A DNA stretch of 64,000 nucleotides from Candidatus Mediterraneibacter excrementavium (lineage in GTDB: Bacteria; Bacillota; Clostridia; Lachnospirales; Lachnospiraceae), in the NCBI GenBank assembly GCA_019120275.1, contig DWVL01000078.1:17330-81329 (forward strand), given 5' to 3'. The notes below the pieces were generated by a model, which saw nothing but the letters and a program-made list of their open reading frames with translations, was not told where the DNA came from and ran no database searches. This document shows positions 35,833-43,606 of the stretch, one piece after another. How positions within the stretch are numbered: position 1 is the first letter of the stretch; each line of letters opens with the position of its first letter. Both the position numbers and the translations under genes were made by a program.

Positions 35833-37689
35833 ATGAAACTGAACAATATTGTTGAAAAACCTGTATTCCGTACGAAGATCAAGTCTTCAAGCGTAAAGGC
35901 GCAGGAGATGCTCCTCGGCTATTTCCTGGCTCCCTTCTGCGCGATGATCTCCAACGCGATCTTCGGTTCCTATCTGAACCGTTATTACGCGGATATCATC
36001 GGATGGACCGCATTCGGAGCGTTTTCTACGCTGCTTCCGATCGTGTCGGTGATCTTCGTGGTGGCAGGAAACCTGGTCGTGGGACAGCTCATGGAGCGTA
36101 CCCGCACCACACAGGGAAAGGCAAGGCCGTACCTGCTCCTGTCGGCGCCGATCGTGGCGGCTGCGATCATCCTGCTTTTTATGACGCCGACAAACAGCAG
36201 TCCGATCGTACAGATGATCTGGATCGCGATATCTTATAACCTGTACTACGCGCTGGCTTATCCAATGTTCTATACGGCGCACAGCTCTATGGTGGCTGTG
36301 TCTACAAGAAACTCCCAGAGCCGCGGGCTTCTGTCCACATTTTCCAATGCGGCCATGGTCGCATCGGCCGGCGTGGGCGCCAGCATCGTGGTCCCGGTGC
36401 TGCTACAGAGTTATCTGTTCGTGGCCGGGGCGAACGGCGGGTATGACATCGAGACCAGCCTTGCACACTGGCGGATCGTGGCGATCGTCCTGTGCGTACT
36501 CTCATTCTTTGGTATCCTGGTGGAGTATTACTTCACCCGTGAGCGTATCACAGAAGAATCGATCAAACTGAATATCCAGGAAGAAAAGATCCCGGTGAAG
36601 AAGCAGCTGCAGGCCTGTGTGAAGGAGAAGTTCTGGTGGATCATTATCCTTTACTTCTTCCTCTTCCAGCTGGGCGGCCTGGTAAAGAACAGCTCCATGA
36701 GCTTCTATGCCAGATGGATGTTTGACAGTGTGGTCAATGTGACCGATACGAGCGGCATCGAGTCGGCGGCCGGCGCGGTTATGTCCACCCTGGGGCTTAT
36801 CGGCGGCATCCCGACGGCGGTCGGTATGCTGATCGCCTTCCCTATCGCTAACAAGCTGGGCAAACAGCGGGCGGTGTGCCTGGGCCTCATCATCTCCGTG
36901 CTGGGCGGCCTGGTGAGCTTTATTGATGTACACAATGTCGGGATCGTATGTGCCGGCATCGTGCTCAAGGGCATCGGTACGATCCCTGCGTCCTATGTGA
37001 CGCTTGCGATCCTGGCTGACGTGCTTGACCATATGGAGGCGAAGAACGGATTCCGCTGTGACGGCATTACTATGTCGATTTACGGCGCCATCATGATCGG
37101 CCTGTCGGGTCTTGGCACCGGCATCATCAACGGACTTCTGTCCTTCTCCGGATATGTGAGCTCCGGACATCCGGTGGATCTTCAGGCGTACCTTGCAGGG
37201 GGCGAGGCGGAAGCCCTCCTTGACCGTCTGAATCCGGCAGAACTGCAGCAGTTCATCGATGCGGGGGGAGAAGTTGTATACCGGCAGATGGGCGGAACCG
37301 AGCAGGTGCTTGCATTTACATTCCTCGGTCTGGAGCTGATCTGCTTCCTGATCATCATCGTGATGATGAGCTTCCTGAACGTGGAGAAATACATCGCCGA
37401 TGACCAGAAGAAGATCATCGAGAACCAGAAGGCGGCAGTCCTTGCATCCGGCGGCGAGTGGATCGATCCGGAAGAGCGCATGCGCAGAGAGCAGGAAGAA
37501 GCGGAACGCCTGGAAGAGGAAGAGCGGAAGAAAGAGCTGAAAGTCCGCTGCGAGAAGAAAGGCCTGAATTACGAGGAAGAAGAGGCAAAATACGAGAAAG
37601 CCAGAGCGGAAAAACTGGCGAAGCAGGCGGAAAAAGAAAAGGCAAAACAGGCGAAAGAGGCGGCGAAGAATGCAGCAAAGAAAAAGTAG
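35833..37689 (+). CDS. GPH-type sugar:cation symporter (MFS superfamily) with charged C-terminal tail
   Basis: 618-residue transporter with about 12 helices to about residue 515, resembling the glycoside-pentoside-hexuronide (MelB-like) group. Examples are MISNAIFGSYLNRYYADI at the start, GQLMERTRTTQGKARPYLL between helices 2 and 3, and HWRIVAIVLCVLSFFG. The last 90 residues are an unusual Glu/Lys/Ala-rich, probably coiled-coil cytoplasmic tail ending in three Lys. It probably imports oligosaccharides or glycosides released outside by the GH78 lipoprotein for the intracellular GH2 and GH43 enzymes. It overlaps the following esterase gene by 20 bases. Confidence 0.8.
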   Translation: MKLNNIVEKPVFRTKIKSSSVKAQEMLLGYFLAPFCAMISNAIFGSYLNRYYADIIGWTAFGAFSTLLPIVSVIFVVAGNLVVGQLMERTRTTQGKARPYLLLSAPIVAAAIILLFMTPTNSSPIVQMIWIAISYNLYYALAYPMFYTAHSSMVAVSTRNSQSRGLLSTFSNAAMVASAGVGASIVVPVLLQSYLFVAGANGGYDIETSLAHWRIVAIVLCVLSFFGILVEYYFTRERITEESIKLNIQEEKIPVKKQLQACVKEKFWWIIILYFFLFQLGGLVKNSSMSFYARWMFDSVVNVTDTSGIESAAGAVMSTLGLIGGIPTAVGMLIAFPIANKLGKQRAVCLGLIISVLGGLVSFIDVHNVGIVCAGIVLKGIGTIPASYVTLAILADVLDHMEAKNGFRCDGITMSIYGAIMIGLSGLGTGIINGLLSFSGYVSSGHPVDLQAYLAGGEAEALLDRLNPAELQQFIDAGGEVVYRQMGGTEQVLAFTFLGLELICFLIIIVMMSFLNVEKYIADDQKKIIENQKAAVLASGGEWIDPEERMRREQEEAERLEEEERKKELKVRCEKKGLNYEEEEAKYEKARAEKLAKQAEKEKAKQAKEAAKNAAKKK

Positions 37690-38731
37690 GAAAAAGATTG
37701 TTCTCACGGTGGTGACTGTCCTTGCGGCAGTCATCGCCGTGATCCTTGTTATAAAGAGAGATGTTGTGCGAATGGTTTACCACAACCTGGTGAAGACGGA
37801 AGTTCCGCTGGACGTATCAGGCGGGTGGGACGGCGGCGAGACCTACAAGCATATCCAATATGCGGATGTATCGGATTCGGATTATCTGGATCTGTATGTG
37901 CCGGACAGTGAGAAGCCGGTGCCGCTCCTGATCCTGGTCCACGGCGGCGGATTCCTGTTCGGGGACAGTGATACCAGGCAGTGTCAGCTCATGTATCAGT
38001 ATTTCCGGGATCACGGGTATGCCTGCGCATCCATCAACTACCGGCTTGCGGGGGAAGCATCCTATCCGGCGGCAGTGGACGATGTGAAAGCGGCGGTGCG
38101 GTTCCTGAAAGCCAACGCGGAGAAATACGGATATGATCCGAACCGGATCGCCATCTGGGGCGAGTCCGCCGGCGGTTATCTGGCTGTGGCGGCGGGCGTG
38201 ACGGAAGACGATGAGTACAATGGCGTGAAATTTATCGGCGAGGAAGAACTGGAAGAGCCGGTATCCGCCAAAGTTTCCGCTATCGTAGATTTCTACGGCT
38301 GCTGCAGGCTCGGACAGATGGAAAAACAGTTCCGGGAACTGAAGATCCCGAAGGTGGTCACATCCATTGCGGCAAGCTGGGGATGGCAGGCCATGCGGGA
38401 GAGCGGCTACGACAGCTTTGAGGAAATCTGGCTGGACAGACCGTTTGATGAACTGTCAGAGGAAGAGGTCGATCAGATGAGCCCGGCATGGTACGCGGAG
38501 AAAAATCTTGACGCAGATTCGGACCTGGCTGTTATGATCTGGCACGGGGATGCGGATATCACAGTGCCTTATCTGCAGTCTGAGGAACTGGCGGAACTTT
38601 TGACGGAGAAGCTTGGAGAGGATAAGGTGTCATACCGGCTGTTCCACAATTACTGTCATGCGGACGACCTGTTCTACAGTGATGAGGCGCTGGGAGAGGT
38701 TCAGCGGTTCATTGAAAAATCGTTATCATAA
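37670..38731 (+). CDS. Membrane-anchored alpha/beta-hydrolase esterase
   Basis: 353-residue esterase with one N-terminal membrane helix (about residues 10-28). The catalytic domain resembles carbohydrate-type acetyl esterases of the BD-FAE/Aes group: the HGGG oxyanion motif (LVHGGGFLFGD), nucleophile GESAGG, Asp in HGDADITVP and His in FHNYCHADD. It likely removes acyl groups from sugars. It is translationally coupled to the transporter by a 20-base overlap and is followed 19 bases later by a GH43 gene. Substrate inferred from context only. Confidence 0.82.
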   Translation: MQQRKSRKKIVLTVVTVLAAVIAVILVIKRDVVRMVYHNLVKTEVPLDVSGGWDGGETYKHIQYADVSDSDYLDLYVPDSEKPVPLLILVHGGGFLFGDSDTRQCQLMYQYFRDHGYACASINYRLAGEASYPAAVDDVKAAVRFLKANAEKYGYDPNRIAIWGESAGGYLAVAAGVTEDDEYNGVKFIGEEELEEPVSAKVSAIVDFYGCCRLGQMEKQFRELKIPKVVTSIAASWGWQAMRESGYDSFEEIWLDRPFDELSEEEVDQMSPAWYAEKNLDADSDLAVMIWHGDADITVPYLQSEELAELLTEKLGEDKVSYRLFHNYCHADDLFYSDEALGEVQRFIEKSLS

Positions 38732-38750
38732 GTGAAAGGCGGAGATGGAT

Positions 38751-40187
38751 ATGAAGAAGCAGGCGGTAAACCCCTATCTCCCGAGCTGGGAATACATTCC
38801 GGACGGAGAGCCGAGAGTCTTCGGGGACAGGGTATATGTATACGGATCCCATGACCGGTTTAACGGGAAAGGGTTCTGTCTCAATGATTATGTGTGCTGG
38901 TCGGCGCCGAAGGACGACCTGGCGGACTGGAGATATGAGGGTGTGATCTGGAAACGGACGGATGACCCGAGCAACAGGGACGGGAAAGCTACGCTTCCGG
39001 CGCCGGACTGTATCCAGGGGCCGGACGGCAGGTATTATCTCTACTATTTCCTTGGCAGGAAGTCGCTGATCGGCGTTGCAGTCTGCGATGAACCGGCGGG
39101 GAAATATGAATTCTACGGACACGTCCATTATCCGGACGGGGAACTTCTGGGCCATAAGCAGGGAGATACGTTCCAGTTTGACCCGGGCGTATATGTGGAG
39201 GACGGGAAAGTGTATCTTTACACCGGCTGGTGTCCGGCTGCATATGAGATCCATCTGTCCTGGGGGACCAATGTCAACAAAACCGGGGCGACCGTGACGG
39301 TCCTGGATTCAGATATGGTGACGATCCTTCAGAAGCCGAAAACCATTGTGCCGGGGATAAGAAAAGCACGCGGGACAGGATTCGCGAAGCATCCGTTCTT
39401 TGAAGCGTCCTCGATGAGAAAGATCAGAGGGAAATATTATTTCATCTATTCCTCCCATCTGGGACATGAACTCTGCTATGCCGTATCCGACCGGCCGGAT
39501 GGAGAATTCCGGTTCGGCGGCACGCTGGTGAGCAACGGCGATATCGGTCTGGGCAGCCATAAGGATCCGAGGACGGCGTCGAACTTCACCGGCAATACAC
39601 ACGGTTCGATCCTGGAACTGGATGGGCGGTATTACGTATTTTACCACCGGCAGACGAACCGCTCCCAGTATTCCAGGCAGGCATGCGCCGAGCGGCTGGT
39701 GCTTGAGGAAGATGGAAGCTTCCGGCAGGCGGAGATGACGTCCTGCGGACTGAACGACGGACCGCTGGAAGGAAAAGGCACATACGAGGCAAGGATCGCC
39801 TGCAATCTCCAGAAGCGCCACGGCAACCGGTTCTACCTCTGCTGGAGGAAGACACATCCCTTTGAACTTTGCTTTACGCAGAGTGGCGGGGACAGAGAAG
39901 GCGATCCGGATCAGTATATCGCGTGTATGGGCAACGGCTGCCGCGCGGGATTCAAATACTTCCGGTTCAGTGACGCGAAGCAGATAACAGTGGAGGTCAG
40001 AGGCCGCGCGGACGGCCGTCTGGTCGTGACGGACGGGGAGAAGAAAGTGGCGGACATCCCGGTGAGGCCTTCTTTAAGATGGAAAGAGATAACAGGAAAA
40101 CTGAAAATTGATGAGGGAGTAAAGCCGTTGTACTTTATGTACATCGGGAAAGGAAGGATTGACTTCCGCTCCTTTACACTTGGATAA
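38751..40187 (+). CDS. GH43 family glycoside hydrolase with CBM6-like C-terminus, second copy
   Basis: 478-residue paralogue of the GH43 enzyme at 25872-27329: NPYLPSWEYIPDGEPRV, APDCIQGPDGRYYLYYF and EASSMRKIRGKYYFIYS supply the three catalytic acids. The C-terminal 130 residues (GFKYFRFSDAKQITVEVRG) form a CBM6-like beta sandwich. No signal peptide. ATG 38751 is chosen over 38745 since GGAG is then six bases away. It ends just before the 23-bp tandem repeats. Arabinofuranosidase or xylosidase activity is the likeliest. Confidence 0.85.
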   Translation: MKKQAVNPYLPSWEYIPDGEPRVFGDRVYVYGSHDRFNGKGFCLNDYVCWSAPKDDLADWRYEGVIWKRTDDPSNRDGKATLPAPDCIQGPDGRYYLYYFLGRKSLIGVAVCDEPAGKYEFYGHVHYPDGELLGHKQGDTFQFDPGVYVEDGKVYLYTGWCPAAYEIHLSWGTNVNKTGATVTVLDSDMVTILQKPKTIVPGIRKARGTGFAKHPFFEASSMRKIRGKYYFIYSSHLGHELCYAVSDRPDGEFRFGGTLVSNGDIGLGSHKDPRTASNFTGNTHGSILELDGRYYVFYHRQTNRSQYSRQACAERLVLEEDGSFRQAEMTSCGLNDGPLEGKGTYEARIACNLQKRHGNRFYLCWRKTHPFELCFTQSGGDREGDPDQYIACMGNGCRAGFKYFRFSDAKQITVEVRGRADGRLVVTDGEKKVADIPVRPSLRWKEITGKLKIDEGVKPLYFMYIGKGRIDFRSFTLG

Positions 40188-40190
40188 ATT

Positions 40191-40259
40191 CCGCCAATCG
40201 TCGGAAAAATATACCGCCAAGTATCGGAAAAATATCTCGCCAATCGTCGGAAAAATGTT
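40191..40259. repeat. Three tandem 23-bp repeats
   Basis: Three copies with exact 23-base period: 40191-40213, 40214-40236 and 40237-40259. The shared core is CGCCAA(TCG/GTA)TCGGAAAAAT. Copies 1 and 3 share the TCG core; copy 2 differs at three bases there. They start four bases after the GH43 stop and mark the left edge of an AT-richer island. Multiple terminal repeats of this size occur at the ends of IS21-family elements, so this may be a solo transposon end; no transposase is present. Confidence 0.75.
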
Positions 40260-40262
40260 ATG

Positions 40263-40299
40263 ATTGCCAGTTCTTTTTGAACTGGCAATACTTATTTTG
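40263..40299 (+). terminator. Intrinsic terminator after the tandem repeats
   Basis: A perfect 11-bp stem (ATTGCCAGTTC 40263-40273 with GAACTGGCAAT 40279-40289), loop TTTTT, followed by ACTTATTTTGG. It would end the GH2-GH78-transporter-esterase-GH43 transcript. Confidence 0.75.
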
Positions 40300-40419
40300 G
40301 AATATATTCAAGAGGAATCAGGTTTCCAGCGGAACGGACAGGAACGATAAGTGATTACAGTAGAAAAAGGCATAATTTTGTTGTAAGATAAAATAATTAC
40401 ACGGAAAGGAGTACCGCAA

Positions 40420-41298
40420 ATGGATAACGACAAATTACAGCTTTTTGAAAACAAAGAAATCAGGACGGCATGGGATGAGGAAAAGGAAGAATGGTACTTT
40501 TCAATTGTTGATGTTGTTGCGGTTTTGACCGATAGTCCTAACCCTCAAACCTATTGGCGTGTAATGAAAAAGCGTCTAAAAGACGAGGGAAATGAAACCG
40601 TTACAAACTGTAACGCTTTGAAAATGACCGCCGCTGACGGGAAAAAGCGATTGACTGATGTTGCGACAACGGAACAACTTTTGCGTATCATTCAGTCTAT
40701 CCCCTCACCGAAAGCAGAGCCGTTTAAGCTGTGGCTTGCGGAAGTCGGGCGGGAACGGATAGAAGAAACCATAGACCCGGAGCAGGCCATTGACCGCGCT
40801 CTTGAAACCTATCTGAAAAAGGGATATACCCGCGAATGGATTAACCAGCGGTTACAGGCAATCCAAGTACGGAAAGAATTAACCGATGAATGGCAAGACA
40901 GGGGCGTGAAAAAGGGCGTTGAATATGCGATACTCACCGACGAGATCACCCGCGCATGGTCGGGAATGACGACGCGGCAATACAAAAAACTGAAAGGCTT
41001 AAAAAAAGAAAATCTGCGGGATAACATGAGTACAACGGAAATCATCTTGAATATGCTCGCGGAGACTTCCACAAAGGATATTTCCCAAGCGTCTAAGCCG
41101 GAAACCTTTGAAGAAAACATAGAGGTTGCCCGTCGCGGCGGGAATGTCGCCGGGATTGCGAAGCAAGCCCTTGAAGAGGAAACGGGCAAGCCTGTTATCA
41201 CTTCCCAAAACGCGGCGCAATTAAACGCCGTTGTAACTGGCATAATTGAGGGCGTTGTGGATGTGAAAAAGGAGAAAGACGAAACAGCGGGATTATAA
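40420..41298 (+). CDS. BRO family, phage-antirepressor-like protein
   Basis: 292-residue soluble protein. The N-terminal 110 residues fit the BRO-N/antirepressor domain (EIRTAWDEEKEEWYFSIVDVVAVLT, TDVATTEQLLRIIQS). The C-terminal half is helical and basic (GYTREWINQRLQAIQVRKEL, WSGMTTRQYKKLKGLKKENLR). Such proteins are usual in phages and mobile elements, where they bind DNA or act as antirepressors. No other phage gene is present. Its codon use is clearly more AT-rich (ATA, AAA, TTA and so on) than its neighbours, consistent with horizontal acquisition. GGAAAGGAG is present upstream. Confidence 0.8.
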   Translation: MDNDKLQLFENKEIRTAWDEEKEEWYFSIVDVVAVLTDSPNPQTYWRVMKKRLKDEGNETVTNCNALKMTAADGKKRLTDVATTEQLLRIIQSIPSPKAEPFKLWLAEVGRERIEETIDPEQAIDRALETYLKKGYTREWINQRLQAIQVRKELTDEWQDRGVKKGVEYAILTDEITRAWSGMTTRQYKKLKGLKKENLRDNMSTTEIILNMLAETSTKDISQASKPETFEENIEVARRGGNVAGIAKQALEEETGKPVITSQNAAQLNAVVTGIIEGVVDVKKEKDETAGL

Positions 41299-41310
41299 AT
41301 TAATAAAAAC

Positions 41311-42813
41311 TCATTCCGACAGCGCCAGCCATTTGTCAAGCTGGCGCTGATTTTCTTCTATGATCCGGTCGATCCCGGCCTCATCGAGCTGCCGGTTGAA
41401 TTCATCCAGCGCGGCGTCCACATCGTCGGCCAGCCCGCATTCCAGGACCGGGCGGTAGTTGGAAATAACCTCCGTGACGGCGAGGACTTCTCCTGAGACA
41501 GGGCTCGGGTCAAAGCTGTATCCGAACGTCATGACCGGCTGCGCCTCTTCAGAGAACTTTTTCATTTCAGATTTTTCAGTTCCGGACGCCGGACTGATCA
41601 GCCAGGTTTCGGCCGAATCCCCGTATATGGAAAAATAGGAGTCATAGCGGTTTGAGCTGCCGGTATTTCCGGTCAGTTCCACGGTTTTTTCGTCAATTTT
41701 CCGGTAATCTTTCCCTTCAATGCCGTATGTGAGCAGATTGGCAAGGTCGGGATCGGTATACAGCAGATTCAGGAATTCGACCGCCTTATCCGGGTGCAGG
41801 CTGGATGAAGCGACGCCCCATGTGTATTCGAGCGTTCCGGATGTGGTCAGTTCGTTTGGCGTTGCGGGGACAAGGACTTCTTCAAAGTCAAGATTTCTCC
41901 GTTTGAGCAGTTCTTCTGTGGCCGGAGAGACGCTCGTCCACTGGAAAAAGATATCTCCGCGGCTGAAGAGCTCCTGGGCGTTCTTCCCGCTCAGCAGGGA
42001 ATCGTCTCTTATCAGTCCTTTTTCTTTCCATTCATGCAGCGTGCTGCAGTACTCGCGGTATTCGTCTGTTTCGTATGCGTTGACGATATCCGTGTTATGG
42101 ATCGGGTCCTGTATAACGCCGTAGCAGTAGTTGACGTCTTCGCCGAAAGATTCAATGTCATAAAATGAATGAAAAGAAGACAGATTCCCATCCCCCTGGT
42201 CGGTCAGCCAGACTCCGGATCCGGAGTCTTTGAGCTGCTGTCCGATCGCCGTCAGATTTTCCATCATTACAGGATCTGGCACGGTGATACCGTATTCCCC
42301 GGCGATGGAGCTGTTGTAGCCGATGCCCATGGACCGTTCCGGATAGAGATTGGCAGGCACGGCGTAGATCATTCCGTTAAATGTCGTACACTTTAGCAGA
42401 TCCCCGCATTTAGTGAGGAGATCCGGGCCGTATCTGTCCAGAAGGTCGTTCAGGGGGCGGACGGTTCCGTCCGATACGAGCGACGGGAGCGAGACGACCA
42501 GGCCGGCGCTGATCAGATCAATGTTCAGTCCGCCTACATCTACCATTGAAATGGCCTGCTGATGGTCGTCGATGTAGCAGTTATAGATTTCGACTTTGCA
42601 GTTGATCGCCGGGACTGTGATCGCGTTGACCGCGGCTTCCAGCTCGGCAGTGTCCGCCGGTTCCGGATCCTGGGTGATATTTTCGATGACAAGTACGGCT
42701 GTATCTTTATTTTTTCCGCCGGCTGCCGTGTCCGTTGTGCCGTCTGCGGCGGATGAGGCGCATCCGCACAGAAGCAGTGCCGCGGTCAGTGCGGCGGTGA
42801 TCCGTTTTTTCAT
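41311..42813 (-). CDS. Extracellular solute-binding lipoprotein (DUF3502-like, sugar ABC type)
   Basis: 500-residue lipoprotein with lipobox LCGC (Cys18) and the cluster-C periplasmic binding fold: IDLISAGLVVSLPSLVSDGTVRPLNDLL, GVASSSLHPDKAVEFLNLLYTDP. The C-terminal 130 residues resemble DUF3502, seen in oligosaccharide-binding proteins of LplA type. No permease genes accompany it; instead it stands four bases downstream of a YesN-type regulator. It may be the receptor part of the YesM/YesN sensor or serve an importer encoded elsewhere. ATG 42813 is chosen, with GGAGA upstream and a clean signal peptide. Confidence 0.82.
   Translation of the reverse strand: MKKRITAALTAALLLCGCASSAADGTTDTAAGGKNKDTAVLVIENITQDPEPADTAELEAAVNAITVPAINCKVEIYNCYIDDHQQAISMVDVGGLNIDLISAGLVVSLPSLVSDGTVRPLNDLLDRYGPDLLTKCGDLLKCTTFNGMIYAVPANLYPERSMGIGYNSSIAGEYGITVPDPVMMENLTAIGQQLKDSGSGVWLTDQGDGNLSSFHSFYDIESFGEDVNYCYGVIQDPIHNTDIVNAYETDEYREYCSTLHEWKEKGLIRDDSLLSGKNAQELFSRGDIFFQWTSVSPATEELLKRRNLDFEEVLVPATPNELTTSGTLEYTWGVASSSLHPDKAVEFLNLLYTDPDLANLLTYGIEGKDYRKIDEKTVELTGNTGSSNRYDSYFSIYGDSAETWLISPASGTEKSEMKKFSEEAQPVMTFGYSFDPSPVSGEVLAVTEVISNYRPVLECGLADDVDAALDEFNRQLDEAGIDRIIEENQRQLDKWLALSE
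41320..41360 (+). terminator. Terminator of the BRO gene inside the convergent gene's 3' end
   Basis: A perfect 10-bp stem (CAGCGCCAGC 41320-41329 with GCTGGCGCTG 41340-41349) is followed on the plus strand by ATTTTCTTCT. The stem is also coding sequence for the last residues of the minus-strand solute-binding protein. Confidence 0.6.
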
Positions 42814-42817
42814 AGCA

Positions 42818-43606
42818 TTATCTCTCCTGTCCATTCTGCATGAGTCTCTTTCGGTATTCCCGCGGCGTCATATGATACTGGTTTTTGAAAAGCTTGATAA
42901 AATATCCGGGACTGCCATAGCCGAGGTGATCGGATATGATCTCGTTGCTCCATTCGGTTGTGCGCAGGAACTCCCGGGCCATTTTCATTTTTTCGGCGGT
43001 TACATATTCCAGGATGGATACGCCGGTCGTCTTTTTGAACAGCCGCATCATGTACTGCGGGTTAAGGGCCAGATAATGGGCCATATCCGTGATGGTCAGG
43101 TGTTCGCACAGATGCTCCTTTACATAAGGGATCAGCTTGTCAGAGATCAGATTGCCGGATGCGCTGGGTTCGTTTTCCGGGGCGGGGGCTGCAGCCTGGC
43201 AGAGCCGGTTATTCCGGATCGTCCGGACCGTCTTGTCGATGACGCCGGCCAGATCATCATAATCCACCGGCTTGATTAGATAGTCGCTGCACCCGAGCTG
43301 GATCGCCTTGCGCATGTAATTGTATTCCGGGTAGCAGGTCAGGATGATATATTCAGTCTCTACCGCGTTCAGATTTTTCTGCTCCCGCATCCATTCGATG
43401 AGTTCAAGCCCGCTTTCGCCGGGCATTTCAATGTCGCAGATCATGATATCGATATGGATCCTGGCAATAAACTCCCTTGCCTCCGAAGCGTCTGGAGCGC
43501 TGTATACGTCGGAGATCCCGTGTGCACGCCAGTCGAATCCCGATTTCAGGCTGTCGATATTATTCTCTTCATCATCTACGATCAGTACATTAAAAGTGGT
43601 TTTCAT
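42818..43606 (-). CDS. YesN-type response regulator (receiver + AraC domain)
   Basis: 262-residue regulator. The receiver has Asp11/Asp12 and phospho-acceptor Asp58 (IMICDIEMPGESG) with Lys in YLIKPVDY. The C-terminal AraC domain (about 155-255) shows two helix-turn-helix units, LTITDMAHYLALNPQYMMRLF and EIISDHLGYGSPGYFIKLF. YesN-type regulators usually activate carbohydrate transport and hydrolase genes with a YesM-type kinase. The gene overlaps the kinase gene by 17 bases and is followed by the solute-binding protein gene. Confidence 0.92.
   Translation of the reverse strand: MKTTFNVLIVDDEENNIDSLKSGFDWRAHGISDVYSAPDASEAREFIARIHIDIMICDIEMPGESGLELIEWMREQKNLNAVETEYIILTCYPEYNYMRKAIQLGCSDYLIKPVDYDDLAGVIDKTVRTIRNNRLCQAAAPAPENEPSASGNLISDKLIPYVKEHLCEHLTITDMAHYLALNPQYMMRLFKKTTGVSILEYVTAEKMKMAREFLRTTEWSNEIISDHLGYGSPGYFIKLFKNQYHMTPREYRKRLMQNGQER

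Noticed and set aside
40191..40259. CRISPR array
   Set aside because: Repeats are directly abutting with no spacers, only three copies, and there are no cas genes.
40300..41300. Prophage
   Set aside because: Only a single antirepressor-like gene is present; no integrase, structural or lysis genes.
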